Shown: positions 27,276 through 38,800 of the stretch, piece after piece
Layout of the letters: every line of letters begins with the position of its first letter
Position numbering within the stretch: the stretch's first letter is position 1
Origin: Desulfuromonadales bacterium
GTDB lineage: Bacteria > Desulfobacterota > Desulfuromonadia > Desulfuromonadales > BM103
Length of the DNA stretch: 64,000 nt
Assembly (NCBI GenBank): GCA_014860225.1
Contig: JACZKE010000013.1
Location: 1 to 64,000 of the forward strand
Reading direction: 5' to 3'
Notes under the pieces: generated by a model
The model's input: the letters and a program-made list of their open reading frames with translations, nothing else
Databases searched by the model: none
What the model was told of the DNA's origin: nothing
Translations under genes and position numbers: made by a program

Positions 27276-28553
27276 ATGAGTATTACAGGCATTAAAGGCA
27301 TGAACGACATTCTGCCCGGCGACGTTGAAACCTGGCAGCATCTTGAAGAACAGGCACGTCGGGTTTTCGGCGCCTTCGGCTATCGGGAGATTCGTGTTCC
27401 GGTCGTCGAGAAAACCGAGCTGTTCTGCCGTTCTATCGGTGAGACCACGGATATCGTTGAAAAGGAGATGTACACCTTCAGTGATAAGGGCGGCACATCA
27501 ATGACCTTACGTCCTGAAGGGACGGCCCCGGTTATACGCGCCTTCATCCAGCACAAAATGTACGCTCAGGATCCCGTCTCAAAGCTTTACTACATCGGGC
27601 CGATGTTCCGTCACGAACGCCCGCAAAAAGGCCGTTATCGGCAATTCCACCAGATCGGGGCTGAAGTGATTGGCGTTGACGATCCGAAAATAGACGCCCA
27701 GGTTCTGGCGATGCTCAGCCATTACTTTATAACAACAAACATTCCCGATGTGACCCTGCAAATCAATTCACTCGGTTGTCCGGAGTGCCGGCCCGGCTAC
27801 CGCGAGTCACTGATCACGTTCCTCGAACAGTACCTTTCAGCACTCTGTGCCGATTGCCAGCGCCGATACACCAGCAACCCACTGCGCGTCCTCGACTGCA
27901 AGGTCCCAGGCTGCAAGGAAGCTACCCAGGCAGCGCCTGCCATGCTCGACAGTCTCTGCATGGGCTGCGACACGCATTTCAATCAGGTCAAAGAGCATTT
28001 AAATACATTGTTGATTGACTATACGGTCAATCCGCGCATGGTGAGAGGTCTCGACTACTACACCAAGACAACCTTTGAGATGGTCACCGGCAGTCTCGGT
28101 GCACAGAATGCAGTAGCAGCCGGCGGCCGCTACGACGGTTTGATCAGCGATCTGGGCGGTCCCGAACTTTCTGGAATCGGCTTTGCCATCGGATTGGAGC
28201 GCCTGGCCCTGATGCTTGGTGAGCAAAGCATCGATCCACCGCGTCCAGAACTCTTCATCGCAACGCTTGGGGAGGCAGCAACCAAAGCCGGTTTTGCCAT
28301 GCTGACACACCTGCAGCGCCAGGGCATCCTGGTTGAGATGGAATACACCGGCAAGAGCCTGAAAGCCCAACTGCGCCGTGCCGACAAGTTAAAAACACGC
28401 AGGGTTTTGATACTTGGCGAAGACGAACTGGCACGTGGCGTTGCGCAACTGCGTCATATGGATGAAAGCCTTCAGGAGGAAGTCAACCTGGAGGGGTTGG
28501 AAGTCCGCCTGCTCAGCAAAATTCATGGCGAAAACGAAATTCTTGGTGCTTGA
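27276..28553 (+). CDS. hisS: Histidyl-tRNA synthetase
   Basis: A class II synthetase charging tRNA-His. The 425-residue product shows the N-terminal GIKGMNDILP, motif 2-type LRPEGTAPVIRAF and MFRHERPQKGRYRQFHQIG, the histidine-specific VRGLDYYTKTTFE and a C-terminal anticodon-binding domain. It contains a four-cysteine insertion (CPEC, CADC region, then CKVPGC) seen in a subset of HisRS, possibly binding zinc. Length is normal. It is followed by aspS 99 bp downstream on the same strand, a common pairing. Confidence 0.97.
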   Translation: MSITGIKGMNDILPGDVETWQHLEEQARRVFGAFGYREIRVPVVEKTELFCRSIGETTDIVEKEMYTFSDKGGTSMTLRPEGTAPVIRAFIQHKMYAQDPVSKLYYIGPMFRHERPQKGRYRQFHQIGAEVIGVDDPKIDAQVLAMLSHYFITTNIPDVTLQINSLGCPECRPGYRESLITFLEQYLSALCADCQRRYTSNPLRVLDCKVPGCKEATQAAPAMLDSLCMGCDTHFNQVKEHLNTLLIDYTVNPRMVRGLDYYTKTTFEMVTGSLGAQNAVAAGGRYDGLISDLGGPELSGIGFAIGLERLALMLGEQSIDPPRPELFIATLGEAATKAGFAMLTHLQRQGILVEMEYTGKSLKAQLRRADKLKTRRVLILGEDELARGVAQLRHMDESLQEEVNLEGLEVRLLSKIHGENEILGA

Positions 28554-28652
28554 CGCTCCCCCCGAGCACCGCTATAATGCCCGCTTGCCTAATTCGAGAA
28601 ACCTCGGCAAGGCATATAAAATACAATTCAACAAATTTAAGGAGCAAGCCCC

Positions 28653-30449
28653 TTGAGCGACATACTCGGAGACTGGAAAAGAACTCATTTCTGCGGTGAA
28701 CTGCGTAAACAAGATATCGGCAAACAAGTCTGCATTATGGGTTGGGTCCACCGTCGTCGTGATCATGGCGGGCTGATCTTTATCGACCTGCGCGACCGGA
28801 CCGGCATCAGTCAACTGGCCCTCGACCCGGACCGTGACCCGGAAGCTCACGCCAAGGCAGAAGCGATTCGCAACGAGTTTGTCATTGCTGCCATTGGTAC
28901 GGTTTCCCCACGTCCGGAAGGAACCGTCAATCCGAAGATGCCGACCGGTGAAGTCGAAGTCGAAATCAGTGAATTACGCATTCTCAACGTAGCCAAGACT
29001 CCCCCCTTCATGCTTGATGAATTCACCGAAGTCGCCGAGAACCTGCGCCTCAAGTATCGTTATCTGGATCTGCGCCGCGAGGGAATCCAAAAGAATCTGA
29101 TCTTGCGTCATCAGGTGGCTCAGACGGTCCGCAATTACCTGACCGAAAAAGGTTTCCTGGAAATCGAAACACCGATGCTGACCAAAAGCACCCCCGAGGG
29201 CGCCCGCGACTACCTGGTCCCGAGCCGGGTCAACCTCGGCAATTTTTACGCGCTGCCGCAATCGCCGCAGCTCTTCAAGCAGTTGCTCATGGTTTCCGGT
29301 TTCGACCGTTATTTCCAGATCGTCAGATGCTTCCGCGATGAAGACCTGCGTGCTGACCGCCAGCCGGAGTTTACCCAGATCGATTGCGAACTTTCTTTTG
29401 TTGATCGTGATGACGTCATGTCTATCATGGAAGGCATGATTGCGAACGTTTTCAAATCTGCCATTAATGCCGACGTCACTCTGCCGATACCACGCATGAC
29501 CTATGCTGAAGCCGTAGATCGTTACGGCGTCGACAACCCCGATCTGCGGTTCGAAATGGAGCTGGTCAACCTCACAGATCTTGTCAAAGGCTGCGGTTTC
29601 AAGGTTTTTGCCTCTGTCGTCGATGATGGCGGTCTGGTTAAAGCGATCAATGCCAAGGGATGTGCGAGCTTTTCCCGCAAGGAACTCGATGGCCTGACTG
29701 ATTTTGTCGCTATCTACGGGGCCAAGGGGATGGCCTGGGTCAAAATTCAGGAAGACGGCAGCTGGCAATCGCCAATCGCCAAGTTCTTTACCGAACAGCA
29801 GCTGGCGGACATCGGATCGGCCCTGCACGCTGAACCCGGTGATCTACTGCTCTTTGGTGCGGACAAGCCCGCTGTCACCAATGAAGCTCTTGGCCGCCTT
29901 CGTGGCCACCTAGGCAACAAACTGGGGCTGACCGACCCGGACAGCTACAAATTTCTCTGGGTAACCGACTTCCCGCTGCTGGAATGGGACGGCGAACAAC
30001 GCCGCCACCTGGCTGTGCATCACCCTTTTACAGCTCCACTCGATGAAGACATCCAGCTGCTCGACACCGACCCAGGTAAAGCCCGGGCAAAGGCCTATGA
30101 CCTGGTTCTTAACGGTTCGGAAATCGGCGGCGGCAGTATTCGTATTCATGATCAGGCCATACAGAGCCGGATGTTCAAACTACTCGGCATAGGTGAAGAG
30201 GAAGCCCGTCAGAAGTTCGGTTTTCTGCTTGACGCTTTGGAGTTCGGCGCTCCGCCTCACGGCGGCATCGCTTTCGGTCTCGATCGGGTCATGATGATTC
30301 TTACCGGTGCCGGTTCCATTCGTGATGTCATTGCTTTCCCGAAAACCCAGAAAGCGACCTGTTTGATGTCTGAGGCTCCGGGAACCGTCGACGAGAAGCA
30401 ACTGCGTGAGCTGGGCATACGCCTGGCGGCACGCCCCCAGCAGAAGTAG
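28653..30449 (+). CDS. aspS: Aspartyl-tRNA synthetase (bacterial type)
   Basis: The 598-residue length and layout match the bacterial AspRS: an OB-fold anticodon domain ([20 protein letters not shown]), a class II core ([48 protein letters not shown]), the GAD insertion, and motif 3 ([13 protein letters not shown]). It uses a TTG start preceded by AAGGAG at 7 nt. Whether it also charges tRNA-Asn was not resolved from sequence. Confidence 0.96.
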   Translation: MSDILGDWKRTHFCGELRKQDIGKQVCIMGWVHRRRDHGGLIFIDLRDRTGISQLALDPDRDPEAHAKAEAIRNEFVIAAIGTVSPRPEGTVNPKMPTGEVEVEISELRILNVAKTPPFMLDEFTEVAENLRLKYRYLDLRREGIQKNLILRHQVAQTVRNYLTEKGFLEIETPMLTKSTPEGARDYLVPSRVNLGNFYALPQSPQLFKQLLMVSGFDRYFQIVRCFRDEDLRADRQPEFTQIDCELSFVDRDDVMSIMEGMIANVFKSAINADVTLPIPRMTYAEAVDRYGVDNPDLRFEMELVNLTDLVKGCGFKVFASVVDDGGLVKAINAKGCASFSRKELDGLTDFVAIYGAKGMAWVKIQEDGSWQSPIAKFFTEQQLADIGSALHAEPGDLLLFGADKPAVTNEALGRLRGHLGNKLGLTDPDSYKFLWVTDFPLLEWDGEQRRHLAVHHPFTAPLDEDIQLLDTDPGKARAKAYDLVLNGSEIGGGSIRIHDQAIQSRMFKLLGIGEEEARQKFGFLLDALEFGAPPHGGIAFGLDRVMMILTGAGSIRDVIAFPKTQKATCLMSEAPGTVDEKQLRELGIRLAARPQQK

Positions 30450-30485
30450 TTATTACCCGCTAGTTGAGAAGGATGACTCGCCTTA

Positions 30486-31172
30486 ATGGGCCGCTGCCTG
30501 ATTTTCTTCATAATCACCGCTCTTTTGAGCGCCTGTGCCAAGCCACCTTACCAGGAGCTGGACGCGGCCGAATACATGGTGGGCAGAGCCTACGCCATGC
30601 AGGCGATGGAGTTTGCCCCGACTGAATTTCAGTCAGCCAAGGACGCCTTGGCTGATGCACGCAAAGCCTTGCAGAAAGCAGACTACGGTGAAGCGCTTGA
30701 CTCTCTCGAGTTTTCCTTGAAACACTCGCGTCGTGCGCTTGTGCTCACCGAGGAAAGCAAAGCTAAACGTGCCCGGGAAGAAGCACAGCGTGCTCTGGAG
30801 GAAGAGAAGGCCCGTCAGGCTGCCCTGGAAGAAACTCCTCCTCAAGAGGTTAAGCCTCAGGTACAGCCCCCTCCACCACCACCCAAGCCTGCGCCGAAGC
30901 AGAAAGCCGCACCGTTAACCAGTTATACCGTCAGCGAAGAGGAAACCCTCTGGACCATCTCAGCACAACCGCAAGTCTACAATGAAGGGTTGTTGTGGCC
31001 CCTGCTCTATCAGGCGAACCGTGACCAGATAAAAGATCCTCGCCAGATATTTCCAGGGCAGACTCTCAGCATTCGCCGTGACATGACTGAAAAAGATCTT
31101 GATGACGCCCGGCAGAGAGCTCGCGAATCAGACATTTTTCCCGTTCCCAACGACGTAGCTCCCGTACAGTAG
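30486..31172 (+). CDS. LysM-domain lipoprotein
   Basis: A 228-residue exported protein with lipobox LLSAC at about residue 17. A helical heptad-rich region (about 30-125, EESKAKRAREEAQRALEEEKAR) resembles DUF4398-type repeats, then a Pro/Lys linker, then a C-terminal LysM domain (YTVSEEETLWTIS to FPGQTLSI, about 145-195) that binds peptidoglycan. It likely tethers the outer membrane or an envelope complex to the wall. It lies 36 bp after aspS and may share its transcript. Confidence 0.85.
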   Translation: MGRCLIFFIITALLSACAKPPYQELDAAEYMVGRAYAMQAMEFAPTEFQSAKDALADARKALQKADYGEALDSLEFSLKHSRRALVLTEESKAKRAREEAQRALEEEKARQAALEETPPQEVKPQVQPPPPPPKPAPKQKAAPLTSYTVSEEETLWTISAQPQVYNEGLLWPLLYQANRDQIKDPRQIFPGQTLSIRRDMTEKDLDDARQRARESDIFPVPNDVAPVQ

Positions 31173-31529
31173 AAAACTGTTTCCATCCTTTCCCTCCGCC
31201 CAGAGACAAAACACTTGTCACCAGGCCAGCGTCCTGGCTGCAACGATCCTGATACAGACCTGTCAACTCAGTCAAAATCGGACTTAACAAGAGTTTTTGC
31301 AGCATACATAATCTGGTACTTACCTGTTTCTTAGTAACTATAAATTTGTTATCTTTTGATTAAAATCACAGCCGGTTTTTGTCCCGTGATACACCACACT
31401 TTTTCCTTGACAGCTATAAAACCATTTGTATACTGTATACACCTTTACGCAAGGCTTCCTTGCGCATTTTTTTGTCTTTCTATTAAGCCTCTGGCAATAC
31501 TGAGATAAAACCATCAAGGAGAGAAAAAC
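31173..31529. other. Intergenic region holding the icd-mdh promoter
   Basis: No gene is apparent in this 357-bp stretch. Its distal part contains the promoter described at 31407-31440 and a leader of about 90 nt before icd. The proximal half shows nothing I recognise. Confidence 0.5.
31407..31440 (+). promoter_or_regulatory. Sigma-70 promoter of icd-mdh overlapped by a palindromic operator
   Basis: TTGACA (31407-31412), a 16-bp spacer and TATACT (31429-31434) form a near-consensus promoter. The perfect palindrome GTATACTGTATAC (31428-31440) covers the -10 box. The same 13-mer with one change covers the -10 region of acnB at 22831-22843, which suggests a common repressor of the oxidative TCA genes. 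Confidence 0.6.
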
Positions 31530-33752
31530 ATGGCGTCTAAGATTATCTGGTCTGAAATTGATGAAGCACCCGCATTAGCAACCTACGCCTTCCTGCCGAT
31601 CGTTCGGGCATTTACCAAAGGAACCGGCGTTGAAGTTGAGACACGAGACATTTCCCTTTCCGGTCGCATCATCGCAAATTTCCCCGACAACCTGACCGAA
31701 GAACAGAAGATCCCCGACTTCCTGGCTGAACTGGGCGAATTGGTAAAGAAGCCCGAAGCCAATATTATCAAATTGCCGAATATCAGTGCTTCGGTTCCGC
31801 AATTGCAGGAGGCTATCAAGGAACTGCAGGCAAAGGGTTACGATATCCCCAGCTATCCTGAAGAAGCCACAACGGATGCAGAGAAACAGCTGCAGGCGCG
31901 TTTTGCCAAATGCCTCGGCTCTGCGGTCAACCCGGTTCTGCGTGAAGGCAACTCAGATCGTCGCGCAGCGGTTTCGGTCAAGAAATTCGCCCAGAAGAAT
32001 CCTCACCGCATGATGCAGGACTGGCCAAAAGTTTCCCAATGCCGTGTCGCTCACATGGACAATGGCGACTTCTACGAAACCGAGAAATCGGTCACCCTGG
32101 ACAAGGCTGACACGGTCAAGATTGAGTTCGTTGGCGTTGATGGCAACACCAAGATCCTGAAAGAGGGCCTGGACCTGCTGCAAGGGGAAGTTCTCGACAG
32201 CTCCGTCATGAATGTTGCGGCACTGCGCAATTTCTACGCTGCGACCGCAGTAGAGGCCAAAGAGAAAGGCGTTCTGCTCTCCCTGCATCTCAAAGCGACC
32301 ATGATGAAGATTTCCGACCCGATCATGTTCGGTCATTGCGTCAAGGTTTACTTCAAAGATGCCCTCGAGAAGCACGCCGACACCCTCAAATCGATCGGCG
32401 CCAACCCGAACCAGGGTCTCGGTGATATCCTGGCCAAACTCGGCAAACTCCCTGCTGACAAGCAAGCTGAAATCGAAGCCGACATCAACGCCTGTTACGC
32501 GAAACAGCCGGCATTAGCCATTGTCGATTCCCGCAAGAACATCACGAACCTGCACGTTCCCAACGATGTCATCGTCGATGCTTCCATGCCGAACGTTGTC
32601 CGCGACGGCGGCCGGATGTGGAATCTTCAGGATGAACTGCAGGACACCATCGCCATGGTTCCCGACCGCTGTTATGCAACCATGTACCGCGAGATCATCG
32701 AAGACTGCAAGCGCAACGGCCAATTCAATCCGGCCACCATGGGCAGTGTTGCCAACGTTGGTTTGATGGCTCAGAAAGCCGAAGAATACGGGTCTCACGA
32801 CAAGACCTTCGAAGCCCCTGCTGACGGCAGCATCCGCATAGTGAATGCAGCCGGCCAGACGCTGCTCGAGCAGAACGTTGAAGCCGGTGACATTTTCCGT
32901 GCCTGCCAGGCGAAAGATGTGCCGATCAAGGATTGGGTCAAGTTGGCCGTCAACCGTGCCAGGGCTACAGGTGAACCGACCATCTTCTGGCTCGACGATA
33001 AGCGCGGCCATGACGCTGAAATCATCAAGAAGGTCAACAAGTACCTTCCTGAGTTCGACACCACGGGTTTGGACATTCGCATCATGAACGCAGTTGACGC
33101 GATGAATTTTTCTCTTGAACGCGTTCGCAAGGGGTTAAACACCATCTCTGTCACCGGCAACGTGCTGAGAGATTATCTGACCGACCTCTTCCCGATCCTT
33201 GAACTGGGAACCAGCGCCCGCATGCTTTCCATCGTGCCGTTGCTGGCTGGTGGTGGCCTGTTTGAAACCGGCGCCGGCGGTTCTGCTCCTAAGCATGTGC
33301 AGCAATTCCTTAAGGAAGGTCATATTCGCTGGGATTCGCTGGGTGAGTATTGTGCACTGGTGCCGTCACTGGAGCTCTGCTCTACCAATGACAACAACCC
33401 CAAGGCGCTCATCCTCGCAGAAACATTGGATACGGCGATTGGCACGTACCTCGAGAATCAGAAACTGCCCTCGCGAAAAGTCAAAGAGATCGATAACCGC
33501 GGCAGCAGTTTCTATCTCAGCCTGTACTGGGCACAAGCCATCGCCGCCCAGGATAAGGATGCCGAAATGAAGGCGCGCTTCACCAAGGTTGCTAAAGAAC
33601 TCGAAGAGAACGTCGCCAAGATCGACGCAGAGCTGCTGGCTGCGCAGGGTAGCCGTGTTGATATTGGCGGCTACTTCCGTCCGGACCCGGTCAAGACGAG
33701 CCAGGCGATGCGTCCCAGCGCAACCTTGAATGCAATTATCGACAGCATGTAA
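31530..33752 (+). CDS. icd: Isocitrate dehydrogenase, monomeric NADP type
   Basis: The 740-residue product is the large monomeric IDH (IDH-II), unrelated in length to the 420-residue dimeric form. It oxidises isocitrate to 2-oxoglutarate with NADP. Family blocks are clear: [11 protein letters not shown] near the N-terminus, [61 protein letters not shown] and a C-terminal GGYFRPD. AAGGAGAG precedes the ATG. It is followed by mdh 66 bp downstream, and its promoter carries the shared palindrome. Confidence 0.97.
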   Translation: MASKIIWSEIDEAPALATYAFLPIVRAFTKGTGVEVETRDISLSGRIIANFPDNLTEEQKIPDFLAELGELVKKPEANIIKLPNISASVPQLQEAIKELQAKGYDIPSYPEEATTDAEKQLQARFAKCLGSAVNPVLREGNSDRRAAVSVKKFAQKNPHRMMQDWPKVSQCRVAHMDNGDFYETEKSVTLDKADTVKIEFVGVDGNTKILKEGLDLLQGEVLDSSVMNVAALRNFYAATAVEAKEKGVLLSLHLKATMMKISDPIMFGHCVKVYFKDALEKHADTLKSIGANPNQGLGDILAKLGKLPADKQAEIEADINACYAKQPALAIVDSRKNITNLHVPNDVIVDASMPNVVRDGGRMWNLQDELQDTIAMVPDRCYATMYREIIEDCKRNGQFNPATMGSVANVGLMAQKAEEYGSHDKTFEAPADGSIRIVNAAGQTLLEQNVEAGDIFRACQAKDVPIKDWVKLAVNRARATGEPTIFWLDDKRGHDAEIIKKVNKYLPEFDTTGLDIRIMNAVDAMNFSLERVRKGLNTISVTGNVLRDYLTDLFPILELGTSARMLSIVPLLAGGGLFETGAGGSAPKHVQQFLKEGHIRWDSLGEYCALVPSLELCSTNDNNPKALILAETLDTAIGTYLENQKLPSRKVKEIDNRGSSFYLSLYWAQAIAAQDKDAEMKARFTKVAKELEENVAKIDAELLAAQGSRVDIGGYFRPDPVKTSQAMRPSATLNAIIDSM

Positions 33753-34775
<1,023 letters not shown>

Positions 34776-34798
34776 GTTAGCAACGTTGTTAAGTCCAG

Positions 34799-34831
34799 AG
34801 AAGGGCAATGGCAACATTGCCCTTCTTTCTT
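34799..34831 (+). terminator. Intrinsic terminator after mdh
   Basis: Perfect 12-bp arms (34799-34810 and 34815-34826) with a GCAA tetraloop, followed by a T-rich tract TTCTTG. It separates icd-mdh from the korDABC operon. Confidence 0.85.
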
Positions 34832-35008
34832 GTTCAGGTCGTAATTTAGTATGATTTGCCTGCTTTTTTTAAAGCCTCGCTAAATATATACAAAAAAGCA
34901 TACTGCTTTCAAAATTTATAGTGGCAAGAGAGAATCAATCATGCTATCTTTCGCCGCAAAATTCGCCGGTTTCAAGCGATAAACCAAGCACAAAGGAGAC
35001 GAAACAGA

Positions 35009-35200
35009 ATGAGTGGTGCCAGACTCGAAATTATCGAGCGTAACTGCAAAGGATGCAGTATCTGCGTCGAATTCTGCCCGAAGAATGTCCTGGAGATGGA
35101 CGTCTTTTTGGTCACAGTCCCAAGACCTGAAGACTGCATCAAATGCATGCAGTGCGAGCTGCTCTGCCCGGACTTCGCCATCAAAGTCCATGACGAGTAA
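35009..35200 (+). CDS. korD: 2-oxoglutarate:ferredoxin oxidoreductase, ferredoxin (delta) subunit
   Basis: A 63-residue protein with two [4Fe-4S] motifs, CKGCSICVEFCP and CIKCMQCELLCP. As the first gene of korDABC it would pass electrons from the thiamine centre of KorB to soluble ferredoxin. AAAGGAG precedes the ATG. The following gene starts 29 bp later. Confidence 0.93.
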   Translation: MSGARLEIIERNCKGCSICVEFCPKNVLEMDVFLVTVPRPEDCIKCMQCELLCPDFAIKVHDE

Positions 35201-35229
35201 ACAATCCATTTCTATACAAGGAGAGAAAC

Positions 35230-36363
35230 GTGGCTAAGAAAGTTGCTCTGCTACAGGGGAACGAAGCCTGCGCACAAGGTGCTCTTTATGCCGGGTGCAA
35301 TTTCTTCGGTGGTTACCCCATCACACCCTCGACCGAGGTCGCCGAAGTCCTTTCAGGTGAGCTGCCGAAAATCGGCGGCAAATTTATTCAGATGGAAGAC
35401 GAGATCGGTGCTATGGCATCGATCATTGGTGCTTCCCTTACTGGTGCCAAAGCGTTAACCGCGACTTCCGGTCCTGGTGTTTCGCTTAAACAGGAGCTGA
35501 TCGGCTACGCATGTATAGCTGAAATCCCCTGCGTGATCATCAACGTCATGCGTGGAGGTCCTTCGACAGGCATGCCGACCGGCCCCGGCCAGTCCGATGT
35601 CATGCAAGCCAAGTGGGGCACACATGGCGACCACGCAGCTATTGCATTGGTTCCTGCATCCTGCCAGGAGATCTTTTCCGAGACAGTTCGGGCGTTTAAT
35701 CTGGCGGAGAAATACCGCATGCCGGTACAGGTCCTCTACGATGAGATCGTCGGTCATATGCGCGAGCGCATCGTTTTTCCCGAACCGGGCGAACTTGAAG
35801 TCATCAATCGCGAAGCTCCAACCGATGGCCCCGAAACCTATAAGCCTTACGATTCGACCAAAGGTCAGGTCCCGCCGCTGGCCGCTTTTGGTTCCGGTTA
35901 CAAATTTCACGTCACCGGACTGAATAAAGCAGACGACGGTTTTCCAACCACCAAAGCCAGCCTGGTTGATGCCGAAGAACGTCGCCAGATCGACAAGGTC
36001 ACGGACAACATCGCTGATATCGAGTCGTATGAAGAGTACCTGACCGAAGATGCCGATGTTATTGTATGGGCCTACGGTTCAACCTCCCGTTCCGCCCGTT
36101 ATGCCGTCAATGAACTGCGCAAGGAAGGCATCAAGGCCGGGCTTTTTCGCCCCATCACCCTCTGGCCCTTCCCGGAGAAGCGTACTGCAGAGCTGGCCGC
36201 CAAAGCCAAGGCAATCGTCGTCGCCGAGATGAATCTCGGTCAGATGATCTACGAAGTCGAGCGCGTCGCCAAAGGCGCCTGTGTTGTTGTAGGGGAATTC
36301 CGGGTCGATGGCGATCCACTCAACCCCGGCCAGATTATGACCAAAGTCAAGGAGGTCCTCTAA
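35230..36363 (+). CDS. korA: 2-oxoglutarate:ferredoxin oxidoreductase, alpha subunit
   Basis: The 377-residue product contains the pyrimidine-binding domain of the 2-oxoacid oxidoreductase family (GNEACAQGALYAGCNFFGGYPITPSTE, here cited as GGYPITPSTE; MEDEIGAMASIIGAS; TSGPGVSLKQE; GGPSTGMPTGPGQ) and a C-terminal transketolase-C-like domain. It makes succinyl-CoA from 2-oxoglutarate with KorB, KorC and KorD, reducing ferredoxin. It starts with GTG behind AGGAGAG. Its stop overlaps the korB start (TAATG), giving tight coupling. Confidence 0.94.
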   Translation: MAKKVALLQGNEACAQGALYAGCNFFGGYPITPSTEVAEVLSGELPKIGGKFIQMEDEIGAMASIIGASLTGAKALTATSGPGVSLKQELIGYACIAEIPCVIINVMRGGPSTGMPTGPGQSDVMQAKWGTHGDHAAIALVPASCQEIFSETVRAFNLAEKYRMPVQVLYDEIVGHMRERIVFPEPGELEVINREAPTDGPETYKPYDSTKGQVPPLAAFGSGYKFHVTGLNKADDGFPTTKASLVDAEERRQIDKVTDNIADIESYEEYLTEDADVIVWAYGSTSRSARYAVNELRKEGIKAGLFRPITLWPFPEKRTAELAAKAKAIVVAEMNLGQMIYEVERVAKGACVVVGEFRVDGDPLNPGQIMTKVKEVL

Positions 36364-37181
36364 TGGCTTACGATTACGAAAAGTCGATCCGCCCCGGTAA
36401 ATTGCCGCACATCTGGTGTCCCGGTTGCGGTCACGGCATTGTCATGAAGGGCCTTATCCGGGCTATGGATACCTGTGGTCTGGATCGCAAAAACACTGCA
36501 GTTGTCTCCGGTATCGGCTGCGCAAGTCGCCTCCCCGGTTACCTCGACGCCTGCACCCTGCACACAGCCCATGGCCGCGCGGCAGCATTTGCGACCGGTG
36601 TCAAGATGGCCAAACCGGAAATGAACGTTATCTGCTGTGGCGGTGACGGTGACGGAACCGCTATCGGCGGCAATCACTTCATTCATGCCTGCCGCCGTAA
36701 CATTGACATGACCTACGTGCTGATGAACAACTTCATCTACGGCATGACCGGCGGCCAGTTCTCACCTTGCACCCCGACCGGTGCCAAGGCGTCGACAACA
36801 CCTTACGGCAACCCGGATCCGATCTTCGATATTTCCAAACTGGCCATCGGCGCTGGAGCCACTTTCGTGGCGCGCACGACCGCAGCCCATCCCCGCGAAA
36901 TTGACAAGTTGATCGTTCAGGGGATCCAGCATAAGGGTATGGCGATCATTGAGGTTCTGGACGACTGTCCGACCACTTACGGCCGCCGCAACAAGTTTCG
37001 CTCCGTCATCGACATGATGAAATATCTTAAAGCCAGTGCCGTTCCCGTAAAGGCTGCATCCAAAATGACCGCAGAGCAGCTCGAAGGCAAATTTCTTACC
37101 GGCGTGCTGTTTCATGATACCGACAAACCCGAGTACTGCGCACAGTATGCAGATATCATCAAAAAGGCGCAGGGCGCCTGA
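36363..37181 (+). CDS. korB: 2-oxoglutarate:ferredoxin oxidoreductase, beta (thiamine) subunit
   Basis: The 272-residue product shows the thiamine diphosphate-binding part: PHIWCPGCGHGIV with cluster/substrate cysteines, GIGCASRLPGYLD, the metal-TPP motif GGDGDGTAIGGNH, and NNFIYGMTGGQ. The set of motifs fits the KorB branch better than pyruvate oxidoreductase. It overlaps korA by one base. Confidence 0.94.
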   Translation: MAYDYEKSIRPGKLPHIWCPGCGHGIVMKGLIRAMDTCGLDRKNTAVVSGIGCASRLPGYLDACTLHTAHGRAAAFATGVKMAKPEMNVICCGGDGDGTAIGGNHFIHACRRNIDMTYVLMNNFIYGMTGGQFSPCTPTGAKASTTPYGNPDPIFDISKLAIGAGATFVARTTAAHPREIDKLIVQGIQHKGMAIIEVLDDCPTTYGRRNKFRSVIDMMKYLKASAVPVKAASKMTAEQLEGKFLTGVLFHDTDKPEYCAQYADIIKKAQGA

Positions 37182-37205
37182 TCACCACGAAAAGGAGAAA
37201 GAACC

Positions 37206-37754
37206 ATGGCTGAACGTTATGAGCTTCGCTTTTCCGGTGCGGGTGGTCAAGGCCTGATCACCGCCGGAATCATCCTCGCAGAGGCTGCCTCGATTATTGA
37301 AGGCAAAAGTGCTGTACAATCGCAGAGCTACGGCCCTGAGGCGCGTGGCGGCGCTTCCAAGTCCGAGGTTATCATCTCTGATGCACCGATCGACTATCCT
37401 AAAGCAACGATCGTCGATGCCTGTCTGGCTATGACCCAGGAAGCAGCCGACAAGTACGCAAATGGCATCAAGGAAGGTGGCATCCTGTTGCTCGACGCCG
37501 ACTTCGTACAGCGTGCACCAGAAGGCAATTTCACTGTTTACCGCCTGCCGATCACTCGCATGGCCAAGGAAGACATCGGTCGCGAGATTGTCGCCAACGT
37601 CGTTGCCCTTGGTGCTGTTATCGGTTTGACCGGCGTCGTCTCCAAGGATGCCGGTGAAGAAGCAGTACTACGTAAAGTGCCAGAAGCTTTCAAGGACCTG
37701 AACAAGAAAGCCTACAACCTGGGTTACACAAAAGGTAAGGAACTGGCAAGCTGA
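37206..37754 (+). CDS. korC: 2-oxoglutarate:ferredoxin oxidoreductase, gamma subunit
   Basis: 182 residues with the gamma-domain signature FSGAGGQGLITAG and SYGPEARGGASKSEV. This subunit completes the four-subunit enzyme and probably helps bind CoA. A good ribosome site (AAAGGAGA) lies in the 24-bp gap after korB. A strong terminator follows. Confidence 0.94.
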   Translation: MAERYELRFSGAGGQGLITAGIILAEAASIIEGKSAVQSQSYGPEARGGASKSEVIISDAPIDYPKATIVDACLAMTQEAADKYANGIKEGGILLLDADFVQRAPEGNFTVYRLPITRMAKEDIGREIVANVVALGAVIGLTGVVSKDAGEEAVLRKVPEAFKDLNKKAYNLGYTKGKELAS

Positions 37755-37777
37755 TCGTCAGTCCATTCTCGTAATAC

Positions 37778-37807
37778 AAAGCCCGGCAGATTTTCCTGCC
37801 GGGCTTT
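37778..37807 (+). terminator. Intrinsic terminator of the kor operon
   Basis: Perfect 12-bp arms 37778-37789 and 37796-37807 (AAAGCCCGGCAG and complement) with an ATTTTC loop. The A/T ends make it usable on both strands, which suits the convergent fbp gene. Confidence 0.85.
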
Positions 37808-37855
37808 GATGTTTGTTAATGTGATAAGAGTAAGAGCTATGCCTTTTAAGGGATA

Positions 37856-38800
37856 TCAACCCTCTTCTTCACGAAGGCACTGCTCAGCCATGGTTACTGT
37901 TTCCTGTGTGCCGATAAACACTGGCGCACACAAGTCGACGCAGTCCGGCTCGATATCAAGGATCCTCCGCCGACCGTCCGAAGCCGCACCGCCGGCCTGC
38001 TCAATCAGATAAGCCATTGGATTCAGTTCAAAGAGCAGGCGTAATTTTCCATTAGGTGCATCGGCAAGATGCGGGTACATAAAAATTCCACCCCGTTTAA
38101 TCAGCACCTGATTAATGTCAGGAACAAAACCACCTGAATAACGCAGCTTGGTGCCGTTCACTTCAAGATTACGGACAAACTTTTCCGTTCCCGGAGTGTA
38201 TTTGCTGCGCAAGCCACCGGGAGAATAGATCCGGGCCGGGCCGGCCAGGCGCATATTCTCATAGTTAAGGGTATATTCCATCAGGCTGTTCATGCCGAAC
38301 TCATGAACGCCTTTACCCGTGGAATATACCAGAGTGGTTCGCGGTCCGTACAATATGTACATTGCAGCCACCTGGTTGCGGCCAGCCTGCAACAGGTTTC
38401 TGCCTTTGTAGATGGAAACAATTGTTCCTACTGCCAGGTTAACGTCAACCAGCGATGAGCCGTCAAGAGGGTCAAAGGCCACTGAAAACTTGTCATCGTT
38501 CTCTGGATCAATAGGGACAATCTCGCTGGTTTCTTCCGAGACCAGATTAGCGACCACCCCGGAATGGCGTAGACGCTTGATTATGATGCGGTCGGAAAGG
38601 ACATCGAGGGCCAACTGCTGTTCACCGTAGAGGTTCGAGGTTCCGGCCATCCCGAGTTCCCCGGTGCGGATTGCGTGAATGATGTATTTGGACGCATCAG
38701 CAATTTCGCAGATCAAACGGGTTAGATCCCTGTCCTCATCACACTCACGAAGATGGCGGCGCAAATCTATTTGCAACGGTGTAGAGTCAACAACTGTCAT
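37856..38800 (-). CDS. fbp: Fructose-1,6-bisphosphatase class I
   Basis: The gluconeogenic phosphatase converting fructose 1,6-bisphosphate to fructose 6-phosphate. The 314-residue product has the metal-binding SEET and the FDPLDGSSLVDVN active-site motif, substrate-binding SGGFVPDINQ, and a C-terminal EQAGGAASDG. Length is slightly short of the usual 330. AGGAGCGAGAG precedes the ATG at 38800. It converges on the kor operon. Confidence 0.95.
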   Translation of the reverse strand: MTVVDSTPLQIDLRRHLRECDEDRDLTRLICEIADASKYIIHAIRTGELGMAGTSNLYGEQQLALDVLSDRIIIKRLRHSGVVANLVSEETSEIVPIDPENDDKFSVAFDPLDGSSLVDVNLAVGTIVSIYKGRNLLQAGRNQVAAMYILYGPRTTLVYSTGKGVHEFGMNSLMEYTLNYENMRLAGPARIYSPGGLRSKYTPGTEKFVRNLEVNGTKLRYSGGFVPDINQVLIKRGGIFMYPHLADAPNGKLRLLFELNPMAYLIEQAGGAASDGRRRILDIEPDCVDLCAPVFIGTQETVTMAEQCLREEEG

